Source: Fusobacteriaceae bacterium UBA2433
GTDB taxonomy: Bacteria > Fusobacteriota > Fusobacteriia > Fusobacteriales > Fusobacteriaceae
DNA: 27,380 nucleotides
Direction of reading: 5' to 3'
Assembly (NCBI GenBank): GCA_002342785.1
Contig: DDQV01000110.1
Location: 1 to 27,380 of the forward strand
Part shown: in pieces, positions 1 to 8,906 of the stretch
Layout of the letters: each line of letters begins with the position of its first letter
Numbering within the stretch: the stretch's first letter is position 1
Made by a program: the position numbers and the translations under genes
Notes under the pieces: model-generated
Told to the model about the DNA's origin: nothing
Database searches by the model: none
What the model saw: the letters and a program-made list of their open reading frames with translations, nothing else

Positions 1-63
1 TACACCTATCAACCCAACTATCAATACATATGACCATAAGATGTTGTTTAAAAAATCTACCAT
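1..63 (-). CDS. AGCS-family amino-acid/cation symporter, N-terminus only (partial)
   Basis: The first 21 codons of a minus-strand gene are present, and the rest lies beyond the left edge. The ATG at 61-63 follows a strong AGGAGG ribosome site at about 72-77. The peptide begins MVDFLNNILWSYVLIVGLIG, which resembles the start of sodium:alanine/glutamine symporters of the AlsT/GlnT (AGCS) family: a short amphipathic segment with a LWS motif, then the first membrane helix. It lies 110 bp downstream of glsA on the same strand with no convincing terminator between, so the two are probably co-transcribed, like the glutaminase-glutamine symporter pair of Bacillus. The call rests on only 21 residues and on context. 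Confidence 0.6.
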   Translation of the reverse strand, partial: MVDFLNNILWSYVLIVGLIGV

Positions 64-173
64 ACTTCTTTCCTCCTATTTTTTTCCAACTTTAAACAAT
101 AATTTTTTAATAAAAATAACATTATTTTTTCTTATATATATATTTAAATATTTATAATTTTTATTTTTTTATT

Positions 174-1091
174 CTAGAAAATACTCAAAGATAAAAGATT
201 TGAAATATCTTCTAAGAGTGCATATCCTCCTATGGAATTTCCTTTGAGATCTAGAGCAGGACCATAAACTCCAATTCCCATCTTTCCTGGAACAAGTGAT
301 AAAATCCCTCCTCCTACTCCTGATTTAGCAGGAATTCCAACTTTTACTGCAAACTCTCCTGAACCATCATACATTCCACAAGTTACCATCAAACTTTTTA
401 CTAATTTTGCAGTATGTATTGAAACAACTCTTTCACCATAACTAGTCACTCCATTATTTGCAAGAAAAAGTCCAATCTTTGCAAGATCAAATGCTGTAAT
501 TAAGATAGAACATTGTTTAAAATATATATCTAAAGCTTCCTCTACATCTCCCTCTATAATTCCATCATTTTTCATAAAATAAGCCATAGATCTATTTCTA
601 TTTCCAGTTATTTTTTCCCCATGATAGATATCTCGATCATAATCCAAATTAGGATTTTCTGATATTTTTTTTATAAAATCTAAAACTCTATTAAATTTTT
701 CCTCTGAAGAATCTCCTTTTATCATAGAAGATACTGCTATTGCTCCAGCATTTATCATAGGATTAAAAGGTTTACTAAAAGATGTTTCTAATTTTTTTAT
801 AGAATTAAATGGATCTCCTGTAGGTTCCATTCCTATTTTTGAAAAAATATAATCTTCCTCATTATCTAATATTGCTAACATTAAAATTAGAGGTTTTGAT
901 ATACTTTGAATAGTAAATTTTTTTTCATAATCTCCAGCATAAGAAATTTTATTATTGTTATCCATAATACAAATCCCAAAATTTTCCTTATTGGCATTTT
1001 TTAAACCTGGAATATAATCAGCAACCTTTCCCTCTTTACATCTTTCTTTATTTGCTAAAATCAAATTATAAAGAATATCTGAATTTATCAT
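174..1091 (-). CDS. glsA: Glutaminase
   Basis: The enzyme hydrolyses glutamine to glutamate and ammonia in the cytosol. The 305-residue length is normal for the serine-dependent, beta-lactamase-like glutaminase family. The nucleophile motif SxxK is at S63-I-S-K66 within FTIQSISKP, the family block NAGAI follows at mid-protein, and the C-terminal AKSGVGGGI block is intact. The start ATG at 1089-1091 is preceded by a GGAGGAG ribosome site. The next gene downstream begins like an AGCS symporter, so a glutamine uptake and deamidation unit is likely. A promoter of the TTGACT-18-TATAAT form lies about 75 bp upstream. Nothing in the sequence suggests inactivation. Confidence 0.95.
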   Translation of the reverse strand: MINSDILYNLILANKERCKEGKVADYIPGLKNANKENFGICIMDNNNKISYAGDYEKKFTIQSISKPLILMLAILDNEEDYIFSKIGMEPTGDPFNSIKKLETSFSKPFNPMINAGAIAVSSMIKGDSSEEKFNRVLDFIKKISENPNLDYDRDIYHGEKITGNRNRSMAYFMKNDGIIEGDVEEALDIYFKQCSILITAFDLAKIGLFLANNGVTSYGERVVSIHTAKLVKSLMVTCGMYDGSGEFAVKVGIPAKSGVGGGILSLVPGKMGIGVYGPALDLKGNSIGGYALLEDISNLLSLSIF

Positions 1092-1166
1092 AATGAACTC
1101 CTCCTACATAAAATATAATTTTTTTATTTTTAGAACTAAAAATACTATCAACAATCTATTTGTACA

Positions 1167-1201
1167 ATTATAAAACACATAGTTAGTTATAGTCAAATAA
1201 C
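1167..1201 (-). promoter_or_regulatory. Putative glsA promoter with dyad over the -35
   Basis: On the minus strand a -35-like TTGACT (1191-1196) and a perfect -10 TATAAT (1167-1172) are separated by 18 bp. This places the transcription start near 1160, about 70 nt before the glsA ATG. The -35 box is flanked by an inverted repeat, GTTAT at 1186-1190 and ATAAC at 1197-1201, which could be an operator. The assignment is from sequence match only. Confidence 0.55.
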
Positions 1202-1288
1202 ATAAAATATGATTTATATACTTTTAAAAAATTAATAATATATTTCATATATATATAATAGACTCTATTTTATATCTTTTTTTCACTT

Positions 1289-1326
1289 CTAGTAGGTTAT
1301 AGTAGAGCTCAGTAATATCCTGTTAG
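1289..1326. promoter_or_regulatory. 38-bp imperfect palindrome in the glsA upstream region
   Basis: This is an imperfect dyad centred on GAGCTC (1305-1310). Going outwards, matched blocks are TAT/ATA, AGG/CCT and CTA/TAG, all with conserved spacing. It is about 100 bp upstream of the proposed glsA promoter, in the 403-bp gap between glsA and the AsmA-like gene. The rest of that gap (1092-1494) holds the glsA promoter, very AT-rich sequence with TA runs, and the terminator at 1451-1487. A role as a regulator site is inferred. Confidence 0.35.
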
Positions 1327-1450
1327 TTGTAAAAAATTTAAACGACTATACATAAACAATATATATTTTTAAAATATAATATTTATATGATAATAAAGGT
1401 AAATATTATATACTTTTGGATATTTTTTTATTATTAGTAAAGATAAATAA

Positions 1451-1487
1451 AAAAGATGATCTTTATAAAATATAAAAATCATCTTTT
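1451..1487 (-). terminator. Rho-independent terminator of the AsmA-like gene
   Basis: A 10-bp perfect stem, AAAAGATGAT (1451-1460) and ATCATCTTTT (1478-1487), encloses a 17-nt loop. It begins just 8 bp past the stop codon of the 1495-4692 gene. On the minus strand the right arm runs into TTTTTTATTTAT. Confidence 0.8.
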
Positions 1488-1494
1488 AATATCA

Positions 1495-4400
1495 CTATTT
1501 TTTTAAAATTAATTCAATACTAGCAATAGGTAGTTCCCTTGAGATATCAGATATCTCAACTTTTATCCTATCTTCTAAATTTCTATCTTTAAAATATTTT
1601 TTAATAATTTCTTTTCTTTGTTGAATTATTTTATTGATCTCCTCTTCTAAAATCTTATTTTTTGTATCTCTTTTAAAAAACATATCTTCTTTTAATTTTG
1701 CATTCAATAATTTTTTTTCCATCTCTTTATCAGTAAATAAAGTAAAGACTATATTTATATCCTCCTTACTTTCTAATATCTCTACTACTTTTTCTAGGAT
1801 ATCATTTCCTTTAACCTTAAAGTTAGAGTCTAAATATTCATATTCAATAAATAGATCTTTCTTCTCACCTATATTAAAAGTGCTCAGTATAAAATTTGCT
1901 GGAGAGGTTACAGCTCTTACTAAAATATTTTTCAATCCCTCTAATACAATCCTAGATATCTTAAATTTTGGATTATTAAAATCCCCAGATATAGGTAGAT
2001 CTATTTTTAAATTATTTTCCCTATCTTTTAGGATATTAACTCCTAATTTCAAAGGGATTATGGAAAATATATCTGTTTTTTCTCCTATATCAATTTGTTT
2101 TATTAATATAAGGTTGTCACCTTTTATCTTTCCTTTATTTAAAATAAAACTACTATTATAATTTAGTTTTCCATTATCAATTTTATTAGGCAGATTCTTA
2201 GATAAAATTTGATCAAAATCTAAAAAGTTTAGATTTAATATATCTAACCTACCATCTATATTTAAACTTGTAGGAGAAAAGTCTTCTTCTTTTTCAAGGG
2301 AAGATAGAAAATTAAAACTAAATTTTCCATTTCCTGTTAAATCAGCTTTTATCTCTCCATTAAAGTTTTTATTCTTTTCTGTAGTAAAATCATTAATATC
2401 TATTATAATATTTCTTAGATTATACTTTAAATCACTATAAATATAATCTAGTCGACCATCTTTTACTTCTATAGTTTTTATAAATAATATAGGATTTTGT
2501 ATTTTTTCTTTTTTTCCATCTTCTAAATTATTTATTTTATAATTTGTAGGATCATCTTCTATAGCTACTTCTTTTTTTGAATTATTTTTAATTTGTTTTA
2601 TCTTAACCCACGGTTTTTTTAATATTATTTTATCTAAAAATATCTTATTTTTAGATAGTTTTCCTACCTCTATATTTCCATCTTCAAAGAAAAAATTGAT
2701 TTCATCATCTATAAAAGTAACATCCTTACCTTCTATCTTTCCTATTATATTATAGTCTTTACTATCTTTTGAGAGTATATTGTTAGACTTAATATTTTCT
2801 GCTTTTAAATATATATCTTCTTTTTTTAAGGATAACTTTTCTAAAGAGATTATATTGTCCATCTTAAGACTATCTTTTAAATAATTAAACTTTAAAGTAA
2901 GATCTAAATTTCCACCTTCAAAGAAAAAATTGATTTCATCATCTATAAAAGTAACATCCTTACCCTCTATCTTTCCTATTATATTATAGTCTTTACTATC
3001 TTTTGAGATTGTATTATTAGACTTAATATTTTCTGCTTTTAAAGATATATTATCTTTTTCTAAGGATAATTTTTCTAAAGAGATTATATTGTCCATCTTA
3101 AGACTATCTTTTAAATAATTAAACTTTGAAGTAAGATCTAAATTTCCACCTTCAAAGAAAAAATTATTTTCATCATCTATAAAAGTAATATCCTTACCCT
3201 CTATCTTTCCTATTATATTATAGTCTTTACTATCTTTTGAGAGTGTATTGTTAGACTTAATATTTTCTGCTTTTAAAGATATGTCATCTTTTTCTAAGGA
3301 TAATTTTTCTAAAGAGATTATATTGTCCATCTTAAGATCTTCTTTTAAATAATTAAACTTTGAAGAAAAACTTAATTTCCCATTTAATTTTAAACTTTCT
3401 TCTAAAAATATATCTATGTCTTTTAGTTCTAAGGAAACTATATCTACCTTCCCTTTAATACCAATAGAATCTATATCTTTTTCTCTCTCTATAGCTTTTT
3501 CTTTCTCTATTTCTCCGTTAAAATTAATCTTTGCTCCTTGAAATTTTCCTTTAAACTCTAAATTTGAATTTCCTTTCAAGGTTCCTAGATCATCTATTTG
3601 AAGATCTTCTATCTCTAGATCTATCTTTTCATCATAGATCTTATAATCTAATATTTCAAACTCTTCTATATTAAATATAGGGTATTTTGAAATCTCATCT
3701 TTCCTATCACTAATATCTTGTTTTTCTGTTATATTTTTTGAGATAGAAGATATATATTTTTTAATATCTTTTAGATCGACAACTCCTTTATTTGTTTTTA
3801 TCTCTTTTAGAAAAAATTTATTTTCCATTATCTTAAAGTTTTCTATCTTTCCTTGAATATTATCCATAGAAAGAAGGTTCCCAAATTCAGTAGAAACTAT
3901 ATCTAAATCTTTCAAGCTAAATTGTCCATTTAAACTATAGATATTATCTAACAAATTACAATTAAAATCAAAATTACTATCTAATTTCCCGTCTAATTTT
4001 TCCAAATTATATAAAGCTTTTAATATATAAAGTTTATCATCTAATAAAAATTCCTTTGTCTCTACCTTTCCTCGTAAAGTTCCATCTTCTTTATATTCTA
4101 AATTTAGATTTAATTGTCCACTCTTATAAAAATCTACTGTTGAATTCAAAGTAACTTTTTTATTTTCATATAAGATCTGTGGTGTCTTTATGGTAAATTT
4201 ATTTTCCCCACGAACCATCCTATCGTTATAATAAAAAGTAAAATTATCTATAGTAACATCTTCTAATTCAATACTTTGTATATAAGAATTCTTTTTAGGC
4301 TCAGGTTCAGATATAATTTTTTTTTCACTGGCTATTTTCTTTAAAATAGAATCAAAATTGGCTATTCCATCGTTATATTTCAAAGAAAGTTTTGGACCTA

Positions 4401-4692
4401 CTAAAGTTAACTCCCTTATATAAAATTTTCTTTTAAACAATGGCATTATATCTATATTTACATTAAAAGAATCAAAATCAACAAAAATATCTTCTTTATT
4501 TTCCTCATATATCTTTAAGTTATCGATTGAAAGGATATTTTTAATATAATTATATCCAAACTCTCCACTGCTTACCTTTCTTCCTATTATTTTTTCTAAT
4601 TTATTTACTGTTATCTTTTTTACCATAGATGGTAGTTTCACAAAAAACACAATTAAACTGACTAATATTCCTATATATATAAATTTTTTCAT
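1495..4692 (-). CDS. AsmA/TamB-like envelope protein with DUF748-type C-terminus and three internal repeats
   Basis: The product is a 1065-residue protein with one N-terminal membrane anchor (about residues 4-20, then a basic stretch) and a long beta-rich, Lys/Asp/Ile-rich body. It should lie in the periplasm attached to the inner membrane. The last 250 residues match the DUF748 pattern (AsmA/YhdP-like superfamily): a segment resembling PLKLGVNILKDRENNLKIDL, then DLPISGDFNNPKF, then an AVTSPANFIL-like block. Family members form long grooves proposed to carry phospholipid between inner and outer membrane. Residues 445-678 are three tandem 78-residue copies. The ATG at 4690-4692 follows AAGGAGAG. 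The gene is monocistronic, with its own terminator and the murJ operon terminator upstream. It indicates a diderm cell. Lipid transport is inferred from the family. Confidence 0.8.
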   Translation of the reverse strand: MKKFIYIGILVSLIVFFVKLPSMVKKITVNKLEKIIGRKVSSGEFGYNYIKNILSIDNLKIYEENKEDIFVDFDSFNVNIDIMPLFKRKFYIRELTLVGPKLSLKYNDGIANFDSILKKIASEKKIISEPEPKKNSYIQSIELEDVTIDNFTFYYNDRMVRGENKFTIKTPQILYENKKVTLNSTVDFYKSGQLNLNLEYKEDGTLRGKVETKEFLLDDKLYILKALYNLEKLDGKLDSNFDFNCNLLDNIYSLNGQFSLKDLDIVSTEFGNLLSMDNIQGKIENFKIMENKFFLKEIKTNKGVVDLKDIKKYISSISKNITEKQDISDRKDEISKYPIFNIEEFEILDYKIYDEKIDLEIEDLQIDDLGTLKGNSNLEFKGKFQGAKINFNGEIEKEKAIEREKDIDSIGIKGKVDIVSLELKDIDIFLEESLKLNGKLSFSSKFNYLKEDLKMDNIISLEKLSLEKDDISLKAENIKSNNTLSKDSKDYNIIGKIEGKDITFIDDENNFFFEGGNLDLTSKFNYLKDSLKMDNIISLEKLSLEKDNISLKAENIKSNNTISKDSKDYNIIGKIEGKDVTFIDDEINFFFEGGNLDLTLKFNYLKDSLKMDNIISLEKLSLKKEDIYLKAENIKSNNILSKDSKDYNIIGKIEGKDVTFIDDEINFFFEDGNIEVGKLSKNKIFLDKIILKKPWVKIKQIKNNSKKEVAIEDDPTNYKINNLEDGKKEKIQNPILFIKTIEVKDGRLDYIYSDLKYNLRNIIIDINDFTTEKNKNFNGEIKADLTGNGKFSFNFLSSLEKEEDFSPTSLNIDGRLDILNLNFLDFDQILSKNLPNKIDNGKLNYNSSFILNKGKIKGDNLILIKQIDIGEKTDIFSIIPLKLGVNILKDRENNLKIDLPISGDFNNPKFKISRIVLEGLKNILVRAVTSPANFILSTFNIGEKKDLFIEYEYLDSNFKVKGNDILEKVVEILESKEDINIVFTLFTDKEMEKKLLNAKLKEDMFFKRDTKNKILEEEINKIIQQRKEIIKKYFKDRNLEDRIKVEISDISRELPIASIELILKK
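2659..3360 (-). repeat. Three tandem 234-bp in-frame repeats inside the AsmA-like gene
   Basis: The unit starts at KFNYLK and recurs exactly every 234 bp (78 codons), with copies at 3127-3360, 2893-3126 and 2659-2892. Copies 1 and 2 differ at 7 of 78 residues and copies 2 and 3 at 12, most of these at the end of copy 3. The near identity at both DNA and protein level points to recent tandem duplication, which would lengthen the beta-groove by a fixed module. Confidence 0.95.
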
Positions 4693-4771
4693 CTTTTACC
4701 CTCTCCTTATTTTCTATCTTTACTATCCTTATAATCTATCGTTTCTATATAAATAATCCTCTATTTTATCT

Positions 4772-4820
4772 AAAAAAGATAATATCCCCTTAGTAAAACT
4801 AAGGATCTATTATCTTTTTT
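4772..4820 (-). terminator. Terminator of the polA-whiA-ribF-scpA-murJ operon
   Basis: The outer stem is 13 bp and perfect (AAAAAAGATAATA at 4772-4784 and TATTATCTTTTTT at 4808-4820). An inner 6-bp stem, CTTAG/CTAAG extended by one pair, sits behind a small internal loop, and the apical loop is about 5 nt. The minus-strand right arm ends in a T run. It starts 55 bp after the murJ stop. Confidence 0.9.
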
Positions 4821-4875
4821 ATTTTAATATTGTTTATTTTATTTTTCTATAAATAAAAATAAAATTTAAATAGAG

Positions 4876-6336
4876 TTAAAATATCTCTAATTTATATTTC
4901 TTTAAAGGCCAGGCCCAAAGAGCTAGATAGATAATAGAAAAAACTATCAGTTTTATAAATATATTTTCTAAATAAAAACTTCCACCTAAAGCTATCCCTG
5001 TACTTAGGACAACTTTAATTTTAAACTTTAATATACGAGTTATATCTAACTTTATATATTTTTTATTAAATGTAATATATAGCAATATAAAATTTACCAT
5101 AGATGCTATTGCTGTAGCAAGTGCAAGTCCCCTATGTTCAAATTGTTTTATCAATACTGCATTTAAAACTATATTTATTACAATAGATATCACACTAAAT
5201 ATTACAGGTTTTTTAGTATCTTTCATCCCGTAAAATGCACGACTCATAAGATGGATCGCTGTATAGAAAAATAGTCCTATTGAATAATAGATTAAACTCT
5301 CAGAAGTTATCGTTATTGAATTTTGTGTAAATTCTCCATGACCTAATATCAACTTTATTATATCCTTAGCATAAAATATTAAAACTCCCATACTTGGTAT
5401 AATTAAAAATTGTAAAAAATTTAATCCTCTTTGTAAACTCCTACTCACTACCTCAGTTTTATTATTTGTAATAGCTTTAGAAAGTGTAGGATATATAACT
5501 GTAGCTATGGAAATACCAAATACTCCTAAAGGTAGATTATATATCCTCGTTGCATTTTCTAATGCAGATACACCACCACTAGCTAAATGTGATGCAAAAA
5601 ATTGATCTACTATACTATTTATTTGTCTAGCAAAGATCCCAAGTAACATAGGGATCATCAATATAAATATTTTTTTTAAATCTTCATCTTGAAAATCTAT
5701 CTTAAATTCATAGTTTTTAACTATTTTTATAAAGGATGGTAAAACTACTAAAAATTGTAATAATCCTCCTATAACTACTCCTACAGCCATTGCTTTTATA
5801 CCATATTGTTTACCATAAACAATTATACTAATTATTATAGCAAAGTTAAAAAATAATGATGTACTTGCAGGGATCAAAAATTTTTTAAAATTATTTAATA
5901 TAGCAGAGATCATCCCAGCTAAACCAATAAATACAAAATAAACTGCCATTATTTTTAATAGTTTAGAGGCAATTATTTTTGTTTCCTCTGGATATCCTGT
6001 CACAATAAAATTTATTATATTGTCAGAAAATATAACCATAAGGATAGTTATCAGAGTAGTAAATATAAATAATAGATTTAAAACTGAATATATCAAAGTT
6101 TTAGATCTTTCAGCTCCATATTTTTTTTCCTTATCGTTGTAGATTGGAATAAATACAGTTCCTAAAGCTCCCTCTCCTAATAGTTGTCTAAAAAAATTAC
6201 TTATTTTAAAGGCACTAAAGTAAGCATCAGTATATTTTGTAGCACCAAAATAATATGCAATAAGTGCTGTTCGAATTAATCCCAAAACTCTACTAGCCAA
6301 GGTAATTATCATAATTAAAATACTACTTTTAAACAA
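4876..6336 (-). CDS. murJ: Lipid II flippase MurJ (MviN family)
   Basis: This is a polytopic inner-membrane protein of 486 residues, within the usual size of MurJ, with about 14 predicted membrane helices throughout. It flips the peptidoglycan precursor lipid II to the outer face of the membrane. The N-terminus (LASRVLGLIRTALIAYYFG, then a FRQLLGEGALGTVFIPIY segment) is the classic MviN signature. Further family blocks include the LPLGVFGISIATVIYPTLS segment at mid-protein and LMSRAFYGMKDTKKP. The start codon is TTG (6334-6336), supported by a GAGGTGG ribosome site 6 nt upstream and by the family N-terminus. It overlaps the end of scpA by 8 bp, so translational coupling is likely. It is the last gene of the operon. 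Confidence 0.93.
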   Translation of the reverse strand: MFKSSILIMIITLASRVLGLIRTALIAYYFGATKYTDAYFSAFKISNFFRQLLGEGALGTVFIPIYNDKEKKYGAERSKTLIYSVLNLLFIFTTLITILMVIFSDNIINFIVTGYPEETKIIASKLLKIMAVYFVFIGLAGMISAILNNFKKFLIPASTSLFFNFAIIISIIVYGKQYGIKAMAVGVVIGGLLQFLVVLPSFIKIVKNYEFKIDFQDEDLKKIFILMIPMLLGIFARQINSIVDQFFASHLASGGVSALENATRIYNLPLGVFGISIATVIYPTLSKAITNNKTEVVSRSLQRGLNFLQFLIIPSMGVLIFYAKDIIKLILGHGEFTQNSITITSESLIYYSIGLFFYTAIHLMSRAFYGMKDTKKPVIFSVISIVINIVLNAVLIKQFEHRGLALATAIASMVNFILLYITFNKKYIKLDITRILKFKIKVVLSTGIALGGSFYLENIFIKLIVFSIIYLALWAWPLKKYKLEIF

Positions 6337-7033
6337 GTGAAACCACCTCTTTAGGAGATTTTAATTTTAATCTTATCCCATATTCTAAGATCTCAATATC
6401 ATCATCTCTATATAGTTCTAAAAGAGATAAAAATAGAAATACAAGATGTAATTTATCTATAGCTTTAGAAAATATATCTTCTAAATATACCTCCCTTCCT
6501 TCAGGCAAACTATTCCATAGTTTATTTTTTTCCTCTTTCAAATCATATTTCACATTTACGTCAATCTCATATATATCTGTATTTTCTATAAATTTAGAAT
6601 AAATTTCATATATCAAATTACCACTTAAATTAGAAAGATCAAAATCTGTATTTGGAATTTTTATTATATTTTTTCCCTTATTAAATTTAGTATATGAGAT
6701 ATTATATTCATTTTCTAATTCCCTTATTTTTTCACTTAATTCTTTAAATAACTTATATTCTGCAAGTTTATGGGATAGGGCTTCCTCTTTTTTCTCCTTC
6801 TCCCTCATATTTAAGATAGACAATGCTTTTATTTCTAATAGTTCACTGGCTACTCCTAAAAATTCAACTTTAATAAGTACACTTTCTTTTCTAGCACTTT
6901 CTATAAGAAAAAGATATTCATCTATAAGAGTACTGATCTTTATCTCTGTTATCTTCATCTCTTTTTTTTCCAAAAGATGAAGGAGTAGATCTAATGGACC
7001 CTCAAAATTTTCCAATTTCATTTCTAATTTCAT
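6329..7033 (-). CDS. scpA: Segregation and condensation protein A
   Basis: ScpA is the kleisin subunit that bridges the SMC ATPase heads with ScpB in bacterial condensin. The 234-residue protein shows the N-terminal kleisin block LENFEGPLDLLLHLLEKKEM followed by ITEIKISTLIDEYL, a charged middle, and a C-terminal winged-helix-like segment (KLHLVFLFLSLLELYR). The ATG at 7031-7033 has a moderate AAGGT ribosome site. A second in-frame ATG lies four codons in, so the exact start is slightly uncertain. It is 11 bp after ribF and overlaps murJ. No scpB follows here, unlike the scpA-scpB pair of many Firmicutes, so scpB must be elsewhere if present. Confidence 0.92.
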   Translation of the reverse strand: MKLEMKLENFEGPLDLLLHLLEKKEMKITEIKISTLIDEYLFLIESARKESVLIKVEFLGVASELLEIKALSILNMREKEKKEEALSHKLAEYKLFKELSEKIRELENEYNISYTKFNKGKNIIKIPNTDFDLSNLSGNLIYEIYSKFIENTDIYEIDVNVKYDLKEEKNKLWNSLPEGREVYLEDIFSKAIDKLHLVFLFLSLLELYRDDDIEILEYGIRLKLKSPKEVVSLV

Positions 7034-7044
7034 TTTTACCTTCT

Positions 7045-7974
7045 TTAATTTTTATTTTTTAAATATTCATTCCATATTAAAACATCACTATTAATAGCTA
7101 TTTTTAATTCCTCTATAGATTTAAACTTTTTTTCATCTCTAAGATGTTTTATCAACTCCACAATAACTTTTTTACCGTATATATAATCTGAAAAATTTAA
7201 TATATGGGTTTCTACACTGAGTTCTCCCTCTTTTAGAGTGGGATTTTTTCCTATATTTACTACACCATCATAAACTTTGTCATATCCTTCTATCTGAACC
7301 TTAGCTCCATATATCCCAAAGGGTGGATAGATCTTATCGATTAACTTTAAGTTTGCTGTAGGAAATCCCATTTGACGTCCATATTTTTTTCCATGAACTA
7401 CATTTCCTATTATAAATAGATTATAACCCAATAATTTTTTTGCCTTTTCTAATTCACCACTGGCTATAAGTTCCCTAATTAAAGTACTACTCACAACTTT
7501 TTTATCTAAAGTTACAGGACTTATCTTGTTTACTGTCATTCCATAAGTTTTCCCCATCTCTATCATATCATCTACAGTAGCTGCTCCTCCTGCACCAAAT
7601 CTAAAATTAAATCCCACAAATATTTCACGAGTCTTAATGGTCTTTAATAATTTTAAAAATTCTAGTGGTGTAAGGGAGGAAAAATTCTTATCAAATTTTT
7701 GAAATATAACATAGTCCACTCCAATTTTTTTTAAGAGGTGGATCTTCTCCTCCTTTGAATTGATAAGTTTAGGAGTCGTCTTTTGAGACATAAAACTTTT
7801 AGGATGTTTATCAAAGGTAAATACCACTGATTTCCCACCAATCTTTTTTGCTTTTTTTATTGCTCCTTTAATAACATTTTTATGACCTTCGTGTATTCCA
7901 TCAAATGCTCCAATCGCCACACATAGATCATGATTTTTTCCTTTTAGTTGAAATATATCATCTATGATTTTCAT
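7045..7974 (-). CDS. ribF: Bifunctional riboflavin kinase / FAD synthetase
   Basis: This cytosolic enzyme converts riboflavin to FMN and then FAD. At 309 residues it has the standard two-domain order. The N-terminal FAD synthetase domain has the nucleotidyltransferase motif GAFDGIHEGH (about residues 22-31) and VVSSTLIR near 160. The C-terminal flavokinase domain has GRQMGFPTANL followed by GIYGAKV, GVVNIGKNPT and ETHILNF. The ATG overlaps the whiA stop as ATGA (7971-7974), which suggests coupled translation. Confidence 0.95.
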   Translation of the reverse strand: MKIIDDIFQLKGKNHDLCVAIGAFDGIHEGHKNVIKGAIKKAKKIGGKSVVFTFDKHPKSFMSQKTTPKLINSKEEKIHLLKKIGVDYVIFQKFDKNFSSLTPLEFLKLLKTIKTREIFVGFNFRFGAGGAATVDDMIEMGKTYGMTVNKISPVTLDKKVVSSTLIRELIASGELEKAKKLLGYNLFIIGNVVHGKKYGRQMGFPTANLKLIDKIYPPFGIYGAKVQIEGYDKVYDGVVNIGKNPTLKEGELSVETHILNFSDYIYGKKVIVELIKHLRDEKKFKSIEELKIAINSDVLIWNEYLKNKN

Positions 7975-8894
7975 ACTTTTCTCCTTATTTTTTTTTCTTC
8001 TTCTAAATTACTTTCTTTTAATTGATTGTATATATTTTCTATTCGTTTAAACCTATTTCTAACTCCAGATTTACTTAAATTAATTAAATTTCCTAGTTCA
8101 TTAAGGGAAAACTCTGGATTTTTTAATCTCAAAACAGCTATCTCTTGTAACACTAAACTCATTGTAGATAAACCAATCTCATTATCTATATATTCTATCA
8201 TAAGAACTTGTTTTCTCCCAGTATTAAGGGTCTTAGTTTCATTGGCTAACTCCCAATTTATCTCTCTGATAGTTTTATTTTTTATCTCCTTCATGATTAT
8301 AGTTTCTTCATATTTAAAAAATTCTTTGAGGACACCGATTGCTATTAAAATATCCATAACGTCCTCTGCATTCCTAAGATATATTAAAAACTTATTTCTT
8401 TTAGTTGTCTTAAAACATCGTTTATCTCTAGATTTCAAAAGAAGATATAATCTATCTGCTACCTCTTCAGAATCTATAAAAAAATCGATGGCATATTCTT
8501 TTTCAGGATCTTTTATATAACCACAAGCTAAAAATAACCCCCTGAGAAAACCATTATATAGTTCTTCCCTCTTATCAAACTGTTCTTCTATTTGCTTAAA
8601 GGAATCTAAAAATTTATTATATCCCATTTGATATGGTATTGTCACCACATAAACTTTATGTTCTCCTAATTTTTTACTTATAGAATATTTTATAAAAGTT
8701 TTTAACTTGGTTAATTTTTTAAAAAGTTCTACTACCCTCTGGGAAATAGAATAATTTTCTAAAGTTATCTCAATTTTTTTTTCATAAAATGCATTTTTTG
8801 AATAAAGTATCCCGTAGATCTCGGCTAAATTTTCATCATAATTATCTATATCTTTATTAAAAATTTCTTCTTTAATCTTAAGTGTATATGACAT
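7971..8894 (-). CDS. whiA: DNA-binding protein WhiA
   Basis: WhiA is a conserved regulator linked to cell division, chromosome segregation and, in actinobacteria, sporulation. It combines a degenerate LAGLIDADG homing-endonuclease-like fold with a C-terminal helix-turn-helix. The 307-residue length fits. The LAGLIDADG remnant appears as GFLRGLFLACGYIKDPEKEY. The basic HTH near the C-terminus reads LSLNELGNLINLSKSGVRNR, with a preceding LNTGRKQ stretch typical of the family. The start ATG (8892-8894) follows AGGAGAG. WhiA is otherwise mostly found in Gram-positive bacteria, so it fits a Fusobacteriota host. It lies 12 bp after polA and overlaps ribF. Its usual yvcK/rapZ neighbours are absent here. 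Confidence 0.9.
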   Translation of the reverse strand: MSYTLKIKEEIFNKDIDNYDENLAEIYGILYSKNAFYEKKIEITLENYSISQRVVELFKKLTKLKTFIKYSISKKLGEHKVYVVTIPYQMGYNKFLDSFKQIEEQFDKREELYNGFLRGLFLACGYIKDPEKEYAIDFFIDSEEVADRLYLLLKSRDKRCFKTTKRNKFLIYLRNAEDVMDILIAIGVLKEFFKYEETIIMKEIKNKTIREINWELANETKTLNTGRKQVLMIEYIDNEIGLSTMSLVLQEIAVLRLKNPEFSLNELGNLINLSKSGVRNRFKRIENIYNQLKESNLEEEKKIRRKV

Positions 8895-8906
8895 GATCTC
8901 TCCTAT

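Noticed and set aside
1200..1290. TA-rich runs suggesting a replication origin
   Set aside because: There are no DnaA-box cluster and no dnaA, gidA or rpmH neighbours. Such runs are common in AT-rich intergenic DNA.
1634..2161. Plus-strand open frame of 175 codons inside the AsmA-like gene
   Set aside because: It lies fully antisense to a long gene with clear family motifs, has no ribosome site, and its product is a Ser/Phe/Ile-rich mirror of AT-rich codons.
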